From assembly GCA_029216955.1 (NCBI GenBank), contig JANAVB010029819.1, positions 34,914,861-34,978,860 of the forward strand: a stretch of DNA of 64,000 nucleotides, read 5' to 3'. The notes beneath the pieces are model-generated. The model did no database searches and was not told the origin of the DNA. It saw only the letters and a program-made list of their open reading frames with translations. Source of the stretch: Iris pallida. Its lineage: Eukaryota; Streptophyta; Magnoliopsida; Asparagales; Iridaceae. Numbering within the stretch: the first letter of the stretch is position 1; the number at the start of each line of letters is the position of its first letter. Both the position numbers and the translations under genes were made by a program. Shown here piece after piece: positions 22,879-34,900 of the stretch.

Positions 22879-25261
22879 TCAAGAGTGCTTCCTCTCCCAT
22901 TTCCCTTCACGCCTCCCTTCTCCTCGTTCTCTCCGCTCTGCAATCTGCCTCGACTTGCTACCTCGGGTTCCATGCCTTGGAACAGAACCAACCCCACCAC
23001 CTAAACCATCAAAAGCTGAAGCCAGCTCTGGGTCGCCCACACTATTTGTATCACCCGAATCTCTACTCCCCTCGAAATTGTCATCATAACCCGTGCTACG
23101 CTCCTCCGTCCTGTCCCTTGACTGTAGAATGGTCGGAAGTTGACCTGAGAATGATCGGGACCCAGCAAGCACAACAGTTGGTGCTGGAGAAGTTGCATTG
23201 GTGCCTGATGTTATCTGCGAAGTGGCACTCTCACGACCTCTGCTGCTAGACCTCATGGTTCCTTCGTGTCCTGGCCTAACATTGTCCCGCTCACGATACC
23301 TTTCTCTCGGTCGACTGCAAAAGTTATAAATATAAAGTAAAATAATAATAAAAAATACTAGGACAGAGTAAATTGTAAAGGGTCAAGGAACAAGAAAAGG
23401 ATGAGTGCATAGAAAAGCAGCCGATACTGTCTTTGAGCATCACAGTTTGGCAGAGAATGTGAACAAGTACCAAAAAAAAGGCTACATAAATGCATGAATT
23501 GCAGGGTAGGCAATATAGACTAAAAATATGTTCATGTCATAAGCCAACTAATGAGAAGTCTAACAATGTTAGAGAACATTACTTACAAGAATAACGCAAA
23601 CAGAATGTGGGAAACTAATGTACCATGTAATATCCCAGCCCTGAAAATAGAATTTAATATGCCAGCCTTGAAAAGGAACAAATGGCAAAATGGTTCGAGT
23701 GTATGCCCATAAAAGAGCACACTATTGTCCTGAGGCTCCTGCTTATGCAGGGTCTTGATAGAATCAAGATGTATGCAACCTTGCCTCCATTTATGGAGAG
23801 GATGTTAGCATGACTTGAACCCACATCCTCCTAGATGCAAGCATCAAGCCTTACTGTTCCGTCAAGTGACGCCTTCTTTGAGTGCATGCCCATCTACCAT
23901 AAAAATCTTTTTATTTAAGATGCTTTAGTATGTAAAGTAAAAGCATAAAATGGTCAAAATATTTAGTGGTTAAAAGTGGTCACCTGTTGGGATTCGAAGT
24001 GAATTCTCTCCTTGACGAACGGACTCCAGACTCAGCCTGCTCTAGTTCCCTTTGCAGGTCTCTCTACACAGGTAACATTAGAGTTACATGACAAACAAAA
24101 CATCTTGACAAACAGAATCTTCCCCATTTGTGCTACAAAAGTAATGTACCATTTGATGAGACAAGAGACAGGTAAGACTCTAAAGTAGAATTATGGAGAG
24201 AAATCTAACAATCTAAGGTTTTTTTTAATTAGGAAGATGAAAACAGATTACATGAAATGTAACTTCAACCAAAAGTAACAAGAAAGAAGGGACATTGATG
24301 GGCAAGAGAGACATAACGACAGTTTCTGGTATTTAGGATCAACCATTCATCAGGATTGTCTATTGAGAAGGCTGTTGTTCACACTTCACAGTATTAAAAC
24401 AGGATGGTTGAAAGGCAAGAGTGCTTCCAGAGTGCTTTGTGATTAAAAAGATACTGTTGAGTGTTGGCCAGTTAAAAAACATGTACAAAGAATGAGCATA
24501 GCTGAATGAAAATGCTAACATGGATGAGTGAGAATACATTGAAAAATGAGATAAGAAATTAGTGTCTTCGTGGGAAGTTGGAGGTGGCAGCAATTAAGGA
24601 TGAGAGAAAATCGTCTCAGGCAGTTTGACATGTGCAAAGTAAACCAGTAGATGCATCGGCAAGGAGAACTTAACTTCTGAGTCTTCTAAGTAAGGGGCAG
24701 ACCAGACTTCTTGGTTAAAACCATGCATACTTACCAACTGTCGTAAAATATGAAGCGTGTATATATATATATAGTATGAAACCAAAAATTCAGGGAGGCG
24801 GCTGCCCGTCCGCCGACCCACCCCGACCTAAGGTGGGTCTGCCCCCTGTTCTAAGTAGAGACTGGTGCAGTAACTGGACCATTTTACAGTCGTTTAACAT
24901 GTTATAACTTATAAAACCATACCTGAGTTTGTCTTTCCCTTTCCATCTCAAGATTGAACTGCAATTCCCTAGTTTTTGCACGTTCTAGCTCCAACTGCTT
25001 CTGTCTCTCAATTGCACGTTCCAGTTCATTTGTTCTTTCCCTGGATATTGAAGAACGTTAATGTTTAATAGTGAACATATTTACTCATCCATCTGCTGAG
25101 TAACAAACTGGATAAGAGTTCTTAACGAAAACCTGTCAATCTCTTGCAAAAGCTCTACTTCTCGCGAGGCTGCCTCTTCCAAATATTTCTGGCGTGCACG
25201 CCTCATGAGTAGTCTCTTTTGCCGGCGAACTGCTATTTCTTCTCTAAGTTTGGACCTCTCT
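22879..25261 (-). CDS. Host gene, four C-terminal exons with coiled coil and Ser/Arg tail
   Basis: Exons 25261-25133, 25040-24923 and 24063-23984 form one long Arg/Glu/Lys-rich helix (RRQKRLLMRRARQKYLEEAA, ERAKTRELQFNLEMERERQ, RDLQRELEQAESGV) that should form a coiled coil of about 110 residues. The last exon, 23314-22879, is disordered and rich in Ser, Arg and Gly (SRPRERYRERDN, SVGDPELASAFDG, RGSKSRQIAERRERG) and ends KWERKHS with TGA at 22881-22879. The tail resembles RNA-associated or nuclear proteins in composition only. All borders are GT-AG. Confidence 0.9.
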
Positions 25262-25951
25262 CTGGAAAATACAGATGGTGTACACAAGAGAAAGAATAAA
25301 TAATTCACCAATTAAATAATAATAACAATTTTCTAGCTAACAATAGAGAAAATTTACAAAATGATGCACATATATCTGCAACAACAATGTAAGTGGGCCA
25401 TAAACCTTGCGTACATTTAAATTCATATGTCAAATCTACATACAACTTAAATATGGACAATAAAGAAGCTACTGTGCAGATGTCTATACTACTTCCAAAC
25501 AAGAATTAACCTAACATACACACCAATGCCCACCTGTGCCTATTTGTAGTAAATTTCCACTAAAGGTTGTTGAGAAATATTTAATGAACATCTACTAATT
25601 GCAAGAATTTTGGTCTTCTGAAAACAGGATTTAGTAACGATTTGTCGGCCGTGTCATGAACCCGTTGATCCGATAAATCGAGTGGCCAACAATGAAATCC
25701 CAGGAGGTATATTCTAATTAAGTACTCATTCGAGGTGGAAGACTAAACGATGCTTGAACTATTAGTAAATGTATTCTAATTAATAACTCATCCCAGTAAG
25801 AACATTAGTAAAAATATATGTAAATGTGTAACTAAATGAAATCCCAGGTGGATGACTAATAGGGATTACTGTGTAATCTAATTAATTACTCGTCCTTGAA
25901 CCAAGCATTTAATGAGACCACTTAATATAACATTAGGAAGAATATATATAC

Positions 25952-25983
<32 letters not shown>

Positions 25984-28900
25984 TGAATAAGGGTAAATTT
26001 TATTCCTCGCACACAGCGGTAAAGGTATTACAATACACTAAAATCACAACTTCTCATGTCCCAATTTTAATGTTATGGGACCATTACTGATACATCGAAT
26101 TTTATGTTATGTAGAATTCCAATAGTAGGGGTAGTCAGGCCTTCGAAAATACGTCTATTCCGCTCCTTCCAGATGTGCTAAACTGAAACTGCGAGACGGA
26201 CTCTGGCTCCACTGGCCCACCCCGGATCCCTGCCCCTGTGATCTCGGATCCAGCTAAGAATGCTCATGATGTCTCTATCCATACCAACTCCCCCTCTCAA
26301 CTGCACGCACTGCTCAACCCAAATGTGCCAGGACGTCGGACATTCAAAGAAGAGATGTCCCATAGATTCGTCCACCCCATTACATAGAACACACTTGGCA
26401 TCTGGGATCTGCATCCCAAACCTGAGAAGTCTGTCTCTCGTCATCAATCTGTCCCGCAGAAGTCTGTAGGCACACAGTTGCATTTTTCGGGCAATCTCCT
26501 TACCCCAAATGAAGTCCACCTCCTCAGCCCGGTCGTGATGAGTCCGTACCATGTCATAGCAGCTACGAAAGCAGAATAGTCCTGACCCTCCACCCGAACT
26601 TGGGCCGGCCCAGCTCCAGGAGTCCCCATGCTAGCTATTGTCAATAGTAATCTGGCGTATCTCCTCGGCTAGCGGAGCTGTATAAGGATATCCTTCTGGC
26701 CTCCATATCTCATCTCTGATGATCCGGCTGCATGTGAGCCCCCTGCCCGCCTCTCTGTCCAGCTGTCCTCCCAAAATCTCCAGCAGGGATCTGGAACCCA
26801 ACCAAGGATCAAGCCAGAGATCAGTAGTCTTCCCTTCTTTCATGTTCCTGCAGATAGCTGTCTGAAGAACCGGCCTACACCTCAGAATGGCCTTAAAAGT
26901 GACCGAGAAATTATTATCTATCCTGCAGGCCCAGAAGTTTGTCCGCCTTAGATATTTGTTCGCCATCCACTCCGTCCAAAGCGACCCTCCTTGATGAATC
27001 TCCAGGCCATCTTCACACCAGCTGCCTTCCTAACCGCACGTAGAAGCCGCAGCCCCACTCCACCTTCCTCCCGAGGACGACATAGCTGGTCCCAAGCGAT
27101 CGCATGAATCCCTCCCCTCCAAATGAAGTCAGCACAGATGGACTCCACTTTTCGAATAGTGGCCGTCGGGATCTGGATAGACTGAAGCCAGAACATCGTG
27201 ATGCCAGCAATAACCGATCTCACCAACTCGATCCGTCCGCCAAATGATAGACCCGCAGCCTGCCAGCCTTCCAATCCCCTCTGAGCAAAATCCACCAAGC
27301 TGTGACAATCCTGCTCTCTGGCGTAGTTGACCGTCAGTGGGACCCCCAAGTATTTCACTGGGAGCTCGCCTTTCTCCACTCCCAGAGCAAAAGCTCTCTC
27401 CTCCTTTAGCGTGCACCGTAAACTGAAGTAGACTCTGCTCTTCTCCATATTTAACTGCAGTCCAGATAACCTTTCGAACTCCTCCATAATGTCTGAAAGC
27501 GCACTCATGCCCCGCATGGATGGCTGGAGTAGCACCAATAAGTCGTCAGTATAAATCAGATGTGATACCACCGGTTTCACCAACCTGAAAAGGGGGACGA
27601 TCCTCTTGTTATGCACCGTCGTGTCAATCATGCATGTGAAATACTCCATCACCAAGGTAAACAAGTACGGTGAGAGAGGGTCACCCTGCCGCAACCCCCT
27701 GTTGCTCCTGAAGTAGCCATGTGGAGTGTCCTGGATGAGGACTGAGAAAGTAGGGGAGCAAATGCACTCCCTCACCCTCGCAACCAACCTCTCGTCGAAT
27801 CCCATGGCGAGCATCAAGTGACATAGAAAGTCCCGGTTGACCGTGTCATAGGCTTTCCGCAGGTCTAGCTTCACACAAGCCTTCATCCCCCCAGGTTTGC
27901 TGAACTCTCGCACCATCTCATGTGCAAGTAGACTGTGCTCCGCTATCGATCGGCCCTTGATGAAAGCTGCCTGATTCTGGGACACCAATTCCTACATAAT
28001 TCCCTCCATGCGCCTGCACATAAGATGAGTAATGATCTTATATAGAAAGTTACAGCAAGCAATGGGTCTAAAGTCTGCTAGAGAGGTCGCGCCCTCCTTC
28101 GTAGGAACCAGCATCAAAAAAGTGTGGTTCATCTCCTTCAGAAGCCTGTCCTCCGCGAAGAACTCCAGAACAGGGTACTTAAGCACATCCCAGTATCGCT
28201 TAAAGAACCCTGAAGAGAAGCCATCAAGCCCAGGTGCTTTGTTTGGATTTGCCTTCATCACAATGTCTTCCACCTCCTCCAATCTCACAGGGGCCAATAG
28301 CAGGCTATTTCCATGGTGTGTCACCAGCCTCTTCGTAACAAGAGCTGGGAACGTACTAGTGTAATCCGTCAGCTGTTATAAGTCAGAATAAAATATGACA
28401 ACCTCCTCATGAATCTCCACCGGGTCCCCTACCAGACGTCCCTCGCCATTCAGAAGCCTGGGAATGTTGTTCCGGTGCTGACAAGTACAGATCACATTAT
28501 AGAAGAATTTGGTGCAGCGGTCTCCATCTTTGAGCCAGGTACATTTTGCCCTATGTGCCGCACTAATCTCCTCTTGCAGTCTCATAATACTGACCTCCTC
28601 AATCAGGGTCTTCTCCCTAGCTGCCAACTCCACGCTCGGAATGTCAGCTTGTAGAGCCACCTGAATGTCCCGAAGCTCGACTTCCTTTTCCGCCAGGGAA
28701 GACCGCGGTCGCATCTTCACCCAACCCCTGAGCGCTCTCTTGATCTGTTTGAGTTTATGTACCATGCGGAACTGAGCCGTGCCTTCCCGAAAGTGCAGCA
28801 TCTCCCCCATAACCACCTCCTCATATCCAGCTGACAGGTACCAGCTATTGTTGTACCGAAACGGCCTCGACCACATAGTAGGTCTCTCACAAAGGCCAAC

Positions 28901-31900
28901 CCGGATAGGAGAGTGGTCGCTAGTCCCAGCCGCAAGTCCTTCCGCCACCGAATTTGGGAAGCACCGGAACCATTCACTATTGCCCAAGGCCCGATCCAAC
29001 AGACATGCAATCCGATTATGTGTTGCCTTGTTGTGCCAGGTCCAGATATGACCCGCTCTCTCCAGCCCCTCATCCCAGACATAAGCAGACATCTCTGGAA
29101 GTCATATAAGATCGAATCCGGAACAGGGCGACCTCCCACCTTCTCTTGGCGAAGCAGCATAGCATTGAAGTCCCCATGATAAGCAGAGGAAGATGCATGT
29201 GGTCCGCCATATGACACAGGTGCACTATGTCCTCCCACAAGGACTCGCGGAATCTCCGATCATTGTGCCCATATACGGCACCCAGGATGAAGCGAAACCC
29301 ACCTTTGTTCTCAAAAGAAATACCAATAAGTCGTTCCGACTTTTGGATCTGCACCCCCTCCCAGCTATCTCGGTTCCACCTAACCCAGATCCTTGCCATA
29401 TCGCAAAGATCTAAGTTGTGTAAGTGGTCCCAGTTTGTCGGAGTCCGACGCGACAGCATCGCGGCCCCTCTGATCTTCATCTCCAACAAAATAGCTATGT
29501 CACACGCCTCTCTCCTCAGAACTCCTCCAATCTCTCCAGCGTCTAATGGAACACCCCCCTAATGTTCCAGGCTATGACCGACATTAATTAATAAATGAGG
29601 GGTCCCCCTGAAACTCGTCTGGATCGACACTCGAGGGAAGTGTCTCCTCCGTCTGATCAATGTCTGCGTCCACCATGGAGGAAGGAGCAAGGTGTGCCTG
29701 AATCCTGCTAATGGTAAGGGCCCAGTCAGGATTAGCCTCAGTCTGGTCGTCCAGATCCCCTGTCTGGGGGATATCCTCCCGCGTGGCCGGAGCATGTCTT
29801 TTCCTGCTGCCGTATACCATGATCGTCGGTGGGGCTTCCATCACCTTCTGACTGCTACCAGCCGCGCTCATACCCCTGGTCACCATGTTCCTCTGTGGCC
29901 TGAAAGTGACCAACGTGCCCTGCGTACTCTCATGTCTCTGCGTGGATCCTGTCCCCATCCTCCTGTCGACCTCCATCACCGTGTCCTCCTCCATATGTCT
30001 GCCTGTCGACGTCTCTCCAGGTAAGTGGCTGGGAGCCGCCTCCGTCCCGGATACCTCCGTCTAAGCCGCCGGTGGCCTAACGGCCTCCTTCCCCTTATAC
30101 TTGCAAGCACTAGTAGCGTGCCCAAAGCACTCACAGTAGGAGCACATGGGGGGAACCCAGTCATTCTCCACCGACTGTGTCAGAATCTCCCCGGACGGTT
30201 GTAGTGCCCCGCTCCTCGAAGGCACTAGATAAACAGAAAGATCGGATTGCTGGCTCTGCAATAGAAGACGATTGATCTGGGTGAGTGGACGAAGTCTCAT
30301 TTGATGATTCGCTTACGCCTAATAAGAATCTGAGTTTTGAATGAATGTATTGCTAATAACAAGACAGTAATCTTGAGTATGCTTATAAGAGAATTCGCAC
30401 ATTGTCTGCTAAGAAAGAGAACGGTTTCCTGCTTGAGAAGAAGATGGAATTGTTTATGAGTTGCTCGATTGATGCATGATGGTTTCATTTGATATTGCAT
30501 TTGCATTGGGTATCCACTTAGCGACGAGCTGAACCCTTACGAGTCACAACGGCTAGCGACGAGCTGAACCCATGCGAGTCACAGCGGTTAGCGACGAGCT
30601 GAACCCAAGAGAGTCACAACGGCTAGCGACGAGCTGAACCCATGCGAGTCACAGCGGTTAGCGAAGAGCTGAACCCAAGGGAGGCACAGCGGCTAATATG
30701 GAAATGATATGTTGGTCTTTCAAAGAATGTAAACTGACTTTGTATGCATGAAATGAACATAGGTAAAAGTAGCAAGATCACATCACAAGAAACGTTTTCT
30801 CACTAAATAAACAGTGATCGTTTCAGACAAATGTAGCTCTTTGTTCACAATCACCAGTATGCTGATATACTGACCCACCATCAGTCTGCATGCAGGTGTA
30901 ATATGCATCGAGAATGATAGTCCGAAGCGATAGCCCGAACCTCATCCTCAGAAGCCAGAAATCAGAAGAGATGCCAAGAGATGACATCTGTTGCTAGAGC
31001 TTGGTTTTGTATATAAAAAGGATGTAATGTATAGGAACGAGATCATTGTAATCTGTAAAGTTCTGAGAGAATGTAATATTGTATCAGAGAGAATCGAGAG
31101 CTTGTAATCTGTTCAAAAGAAATCAATAAAGAAAATTGTTTCTTGTTACCATTGTGTTCAATGCTTGTATTCTGAAATATGTCCGATGCTGCTTCAATTA
31201 TATGCGATATGTTCCGCTGCGTATTGTCAATCTTGTCTATCTTGTCTTGCTTCAGGTCTTGGCCTTGTGCAAGCGCAACTTAGACTTGCACGACATCACG
31301 CCTTAGCAAGGACGATCGGTCTCAAAGAGTCCGAAGCGAGGCCGAAAGGACTCTGCGGGATAGGGGCGTGACAGAATGGTATCAAAGCAACACGATCCTC
31401 TGGCAATTTTGATTCAATTGAATTCGAACATGTTCTCCTTATCGAAATTTTCTTGCATACTTGATATCGTCAATGAGATGAACGTTCCATACAATAAGTC
31501 CGTAAATATTTTTATGATGCCGACATATGTTTTACTGATTTGATTGATTGAGATTGAAATGCTTTATTGAACAAGAGTTTTGATATGATCTGAATTGTGA
31601 TTTCATGGATTGATGATGGCAAAGGATGAGGACTATCGCTGCTAAGGATATCGTAAGTTTCTCCTTAAGTTTCGAGGACGAAACTTCTTTTCGGTGGGTA
31701 ATTATGTAGTGCTCAGCTCCGCGAAGGCACTAGATAAACAGAAAGATCGGATTGCTGGCTTTGCAATAGAAGACGATTGATCTGGGTGAGTGGACGAAAT
31801 CTCATTTGCTGATTCGCTTACGCCTAATAAGAATCTGAGTTTTGAATGAATGTATTGCTAATAACAAGACAGTAATCTTGAGTATGCTTATAAGAGAATC

Positions 31901-34900
31901 CGCACATTGTCTGCTAAGAAAGAGAACGGTTTCCTGCTTGAGAAGAAGATGGAATTGTTTATGAGTTGCTCGATTGATGCATGATGGTTTCATTTGATAT
32001 TGCATTTGCATTGGGATATCCACTTAGCGACGAGCTGAACCCTTGCGAGTCACAGCGGCTAGCGACGAGCTGAACCCATGCGAGTCACAGCGGTTAGCGA
32101 CGAGCTGAACCCAAGGGAGGCACAACGGCTAATATGGAAATGATATGTTGGTCTTTCAAAGAATGTAAACTGACTTTGTATGCATGAAATAAACATAGGT
32201 AAAAGTAGCAAGATCACATCACAAGAAACGTTTTCTCACTAAATGAACAGTGATCATTTCAGACAAATGTAGCTATTTGTTCACAATCACCAGTATGCTG
32301 ATATGCTGACCCACCATCAGTCTGCATGCAAGTGCAATATGCATCGAGAATGATAGTCCGAAGCGATAGCCCGAGCCTCATCCTCAGAAGCCAGAAATCA
32401 GAAGAGATGCCAAGAGATGACATCTGTTGCAAGAGTTTGATTTTGTATATAAAAGGGATGTAATGTATGGGAACGAGATCATTGTAATCTGTAAAGTTCT
32501 GAGAGAATGTAATATTGTATCAGAGAGAATCGAGAGCTTGTAATCTGTTCAAAAGAAATCAATAAAGAGAATTGTTTCTTGTTACCATTGCGTTCAATGC
32601 TTGTATTCTGAAATATGTCCGCTGCTGCTTCAATTATCTGCGATATGTTCCGCTGCGTATTGTCAATCTTGTCTATCTTGTCTTGCTTCAGGTCTTGGCC
32701 TTGTGCAAGCGCAACTTAGGCTTGCACGGCATCACGCCTTAGCGAGGACGATCGGTCTCAAAGAGTTCGAAGCGAGGACGAAAGGACTCTGCGGGATCGG
32801 GACGTGACAACGGTACCTGATATTCCAGCATACTCGGCAATTCCGAGCCCGCCTTGATCTCCACAAAGACCCTGGCATACATCAGTCTGGTGCGGAAAGC
32901 AGTAGCCTCATCCGCCTTGATCGGTTTTCCCACTAGGCTGGCGAGTCTCATGAGGAGCAGGATGCTCCAATACTTCACTGGGAACTCTGGGAATCAGATT
33001 CATATGGGAATAGCATTCAGCACCTCCTTCTCACATCTCAGCTCCGGCGTCCACTCCTTCAATATGATGCACCTCCCATCAAATGACCAGGGCCATCCCT
33101 GCAAAATCCTGGTCACATCCTCCGCTAGTCCGAATTTAACATAGTAAAACCTATTCTCCCGGAAGAAGAATTCCATGCTGCCTTTAGGTCTCCAGACTCT
33201 CTCCGCATATCCTCGGATTTGGCCATAGAACGGCTTGTTACCTAACACATACAGCACCAATGTGTTCTTCCAGAAGTCTGTAACCTCCGCTATTTCCTCT
33301 GCGGGGAAGTACGCCCGGAGCCCTCCTCCGACCGTTATCGGTGTAACAAATTCCATCGACAACGGGTTCTTCGTCTCCACTGGCGTGTATACCTCCTTCC
33401 AGGATCGAGGCCTCTGCTCCTCTGTGTGAGTCCTGGTTGGAGAGCTCGCAGGTCCTTGTCTACCGACATCAACAGCAATGCCCTTTGCCTTCTCTGCCGC
33501 CGTCGCCTTTGGCCTCCATCTCGACACAGTGCGCACCGTACCTCCCACTCGGCGACGGGGATCCACTGTGCCTATCGATGGGCGATTCCCATAATTTCCA
33601 GGTCCCGCCCGACCCAAGACTTGAGTCTGGACCCCTCGTCGCCCTCCTGTCCTTCGTCTCACCACCGTCTGCCAGCCTGCATCTCCAGTCCTGTCTACCC
33701 CCGGCTCAGATCCCGAACCGAACTCGAAAACCTGGACCGTAGACCCCGACCCTCCCCCGCCTGGGGGAATCCCACCTCCCGCACCTGACCCCCCCTCCTG
33801 GGGAGGTCCCACCACCACCTGCGCCCGTCCCCCCCCCCCCCCCCGCCTAGGGGGGGGGACCCAACACTAGCGCCCGGCCCTCCCCCGCCTGGGGGGTCCC
33901 ACCCGCGCCCGACCCCCCTCCCACGCCTGGAAGGGTCCCACCAGTCCCGCCCAACCCCCCTCGCCTGGGGGGTCCCACCAGTCCCGCCCAACCCCCCTCG
34001 CCTGGGGGGTCCCACCAGTCCTGCCCGACCCCCCCTGCCTGGGGGTTCCCATTGCCGCCGGTCAGGAGGGGCCTCCCCCCCCCCTCCCCTCCGGTCCGCC
34101 TCACTCCCCCCACGAGTGGATCTGTGGGGCGAGGGGGAGGCGTGGTAGCCGCCAGAGGAGAAACCCTAGCAGAGCTCTTCATTTTCTATTATTAACTGAC
34201 ATAAACAAGAATATATGTAAAACTTAAATGGTTGAATAAAGTCAACTTTTTCACAGAAAAGATAATAATTACCCAAAAACAAGACAAAGTTTAAGGGTAA
34301 CTATTGATCATGTGTTTGACGAACATCAGGAAAAACGATATCTCAACCAATATACTAGTAGTGTAGTCATGATGTATTGTAGATCTCACATGAACTCATT
34401 TCTTCTCAAAATAATACCGCATACATGACTATAAAAAAAATATGTATGTACAAAAGGGGATAAAGTTCTAACAATATGTAAATATTGGGAGAATATATCT
34501 ATGGTGTTCAAACATCCCTCGGTTGTCATAACTCAGAGAGATCAAGAGACAACTAGCACAGGTGGAGAAGCATAATCAGAGATCAGGCTTATAGAGCCAA
34601 ATGCTATACACCAAGACAGCACGACTCTGACTGTCCCAAAAATGGGCAAATCCAGTAGTAGATAAAGCTCCTAATAAGAGAATATCTCCGAGTTGATGAG
34701 TTCCTTAAACACATTTAAGGCCAATACATTAAATGTTCTAGAGATTTCCAAAAGTACAATAATAAATATTTTCAAAAATAGGGGGGTAGGTGATGGGGTG
34801 GGGGAGCAAAACACCTGGCTCCATCCCTTCTTTCAAGTTTCTCCAGAGGTCAGAATTCCTATTTATGTGGTTAAGTAGTTGGACCACTACAAGATGGTAA

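Larger units (their letters stand above)
30200..32809 (+). mobile_element. Non-autonomous mini LTR retrotransposon inside LINE-1 ORF1
   Basis: Two LTRs (30200-31373 and 31705-32809) flank an interior of only 331 bp. The interior holds a primer site at its left end and a polypurine tract at its right end, and nothing that could code. The flanking duplication is ACGGT. The LTRs start TGTAGTGC and end CGTGACA. This TRIM-like layout (PBS-short spacer-PPT) needs enzymes from a coding relative. The pre-PPT motif TTCGAGGACGAA (31671-31682) is the same as in the chromovirus-type elements at 1-19695, which hints at a Ty3/gypsy donor. Confidence 0.93.
25984..34190 (-). mobile_element. LINE-1 copy: L1-type non-LTR retrotransposon, split by an LTR element
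   Basis: On the minus strand, ORF1 (34182 leftward) is followed by ORF2 (29584 to about 26075) and a 3' end with AATAAA and an (AT)n tail. The segment 30200-32809 is a later LTR insertion. Without it the LINE is about 5.6 kb and nearly full length. The copy is close to LINE-2 at 41351-46921 in both ORFs. It is in host-gene sense. Target duplications are not obvious because of the AT tail. Confidence 0.9.

Noticed and set aside
30519..30693. 35-bp repeats as a CRISPR array
   Set aside because: Units are directly joined with no spacers, and the array sits in a plant LTR.
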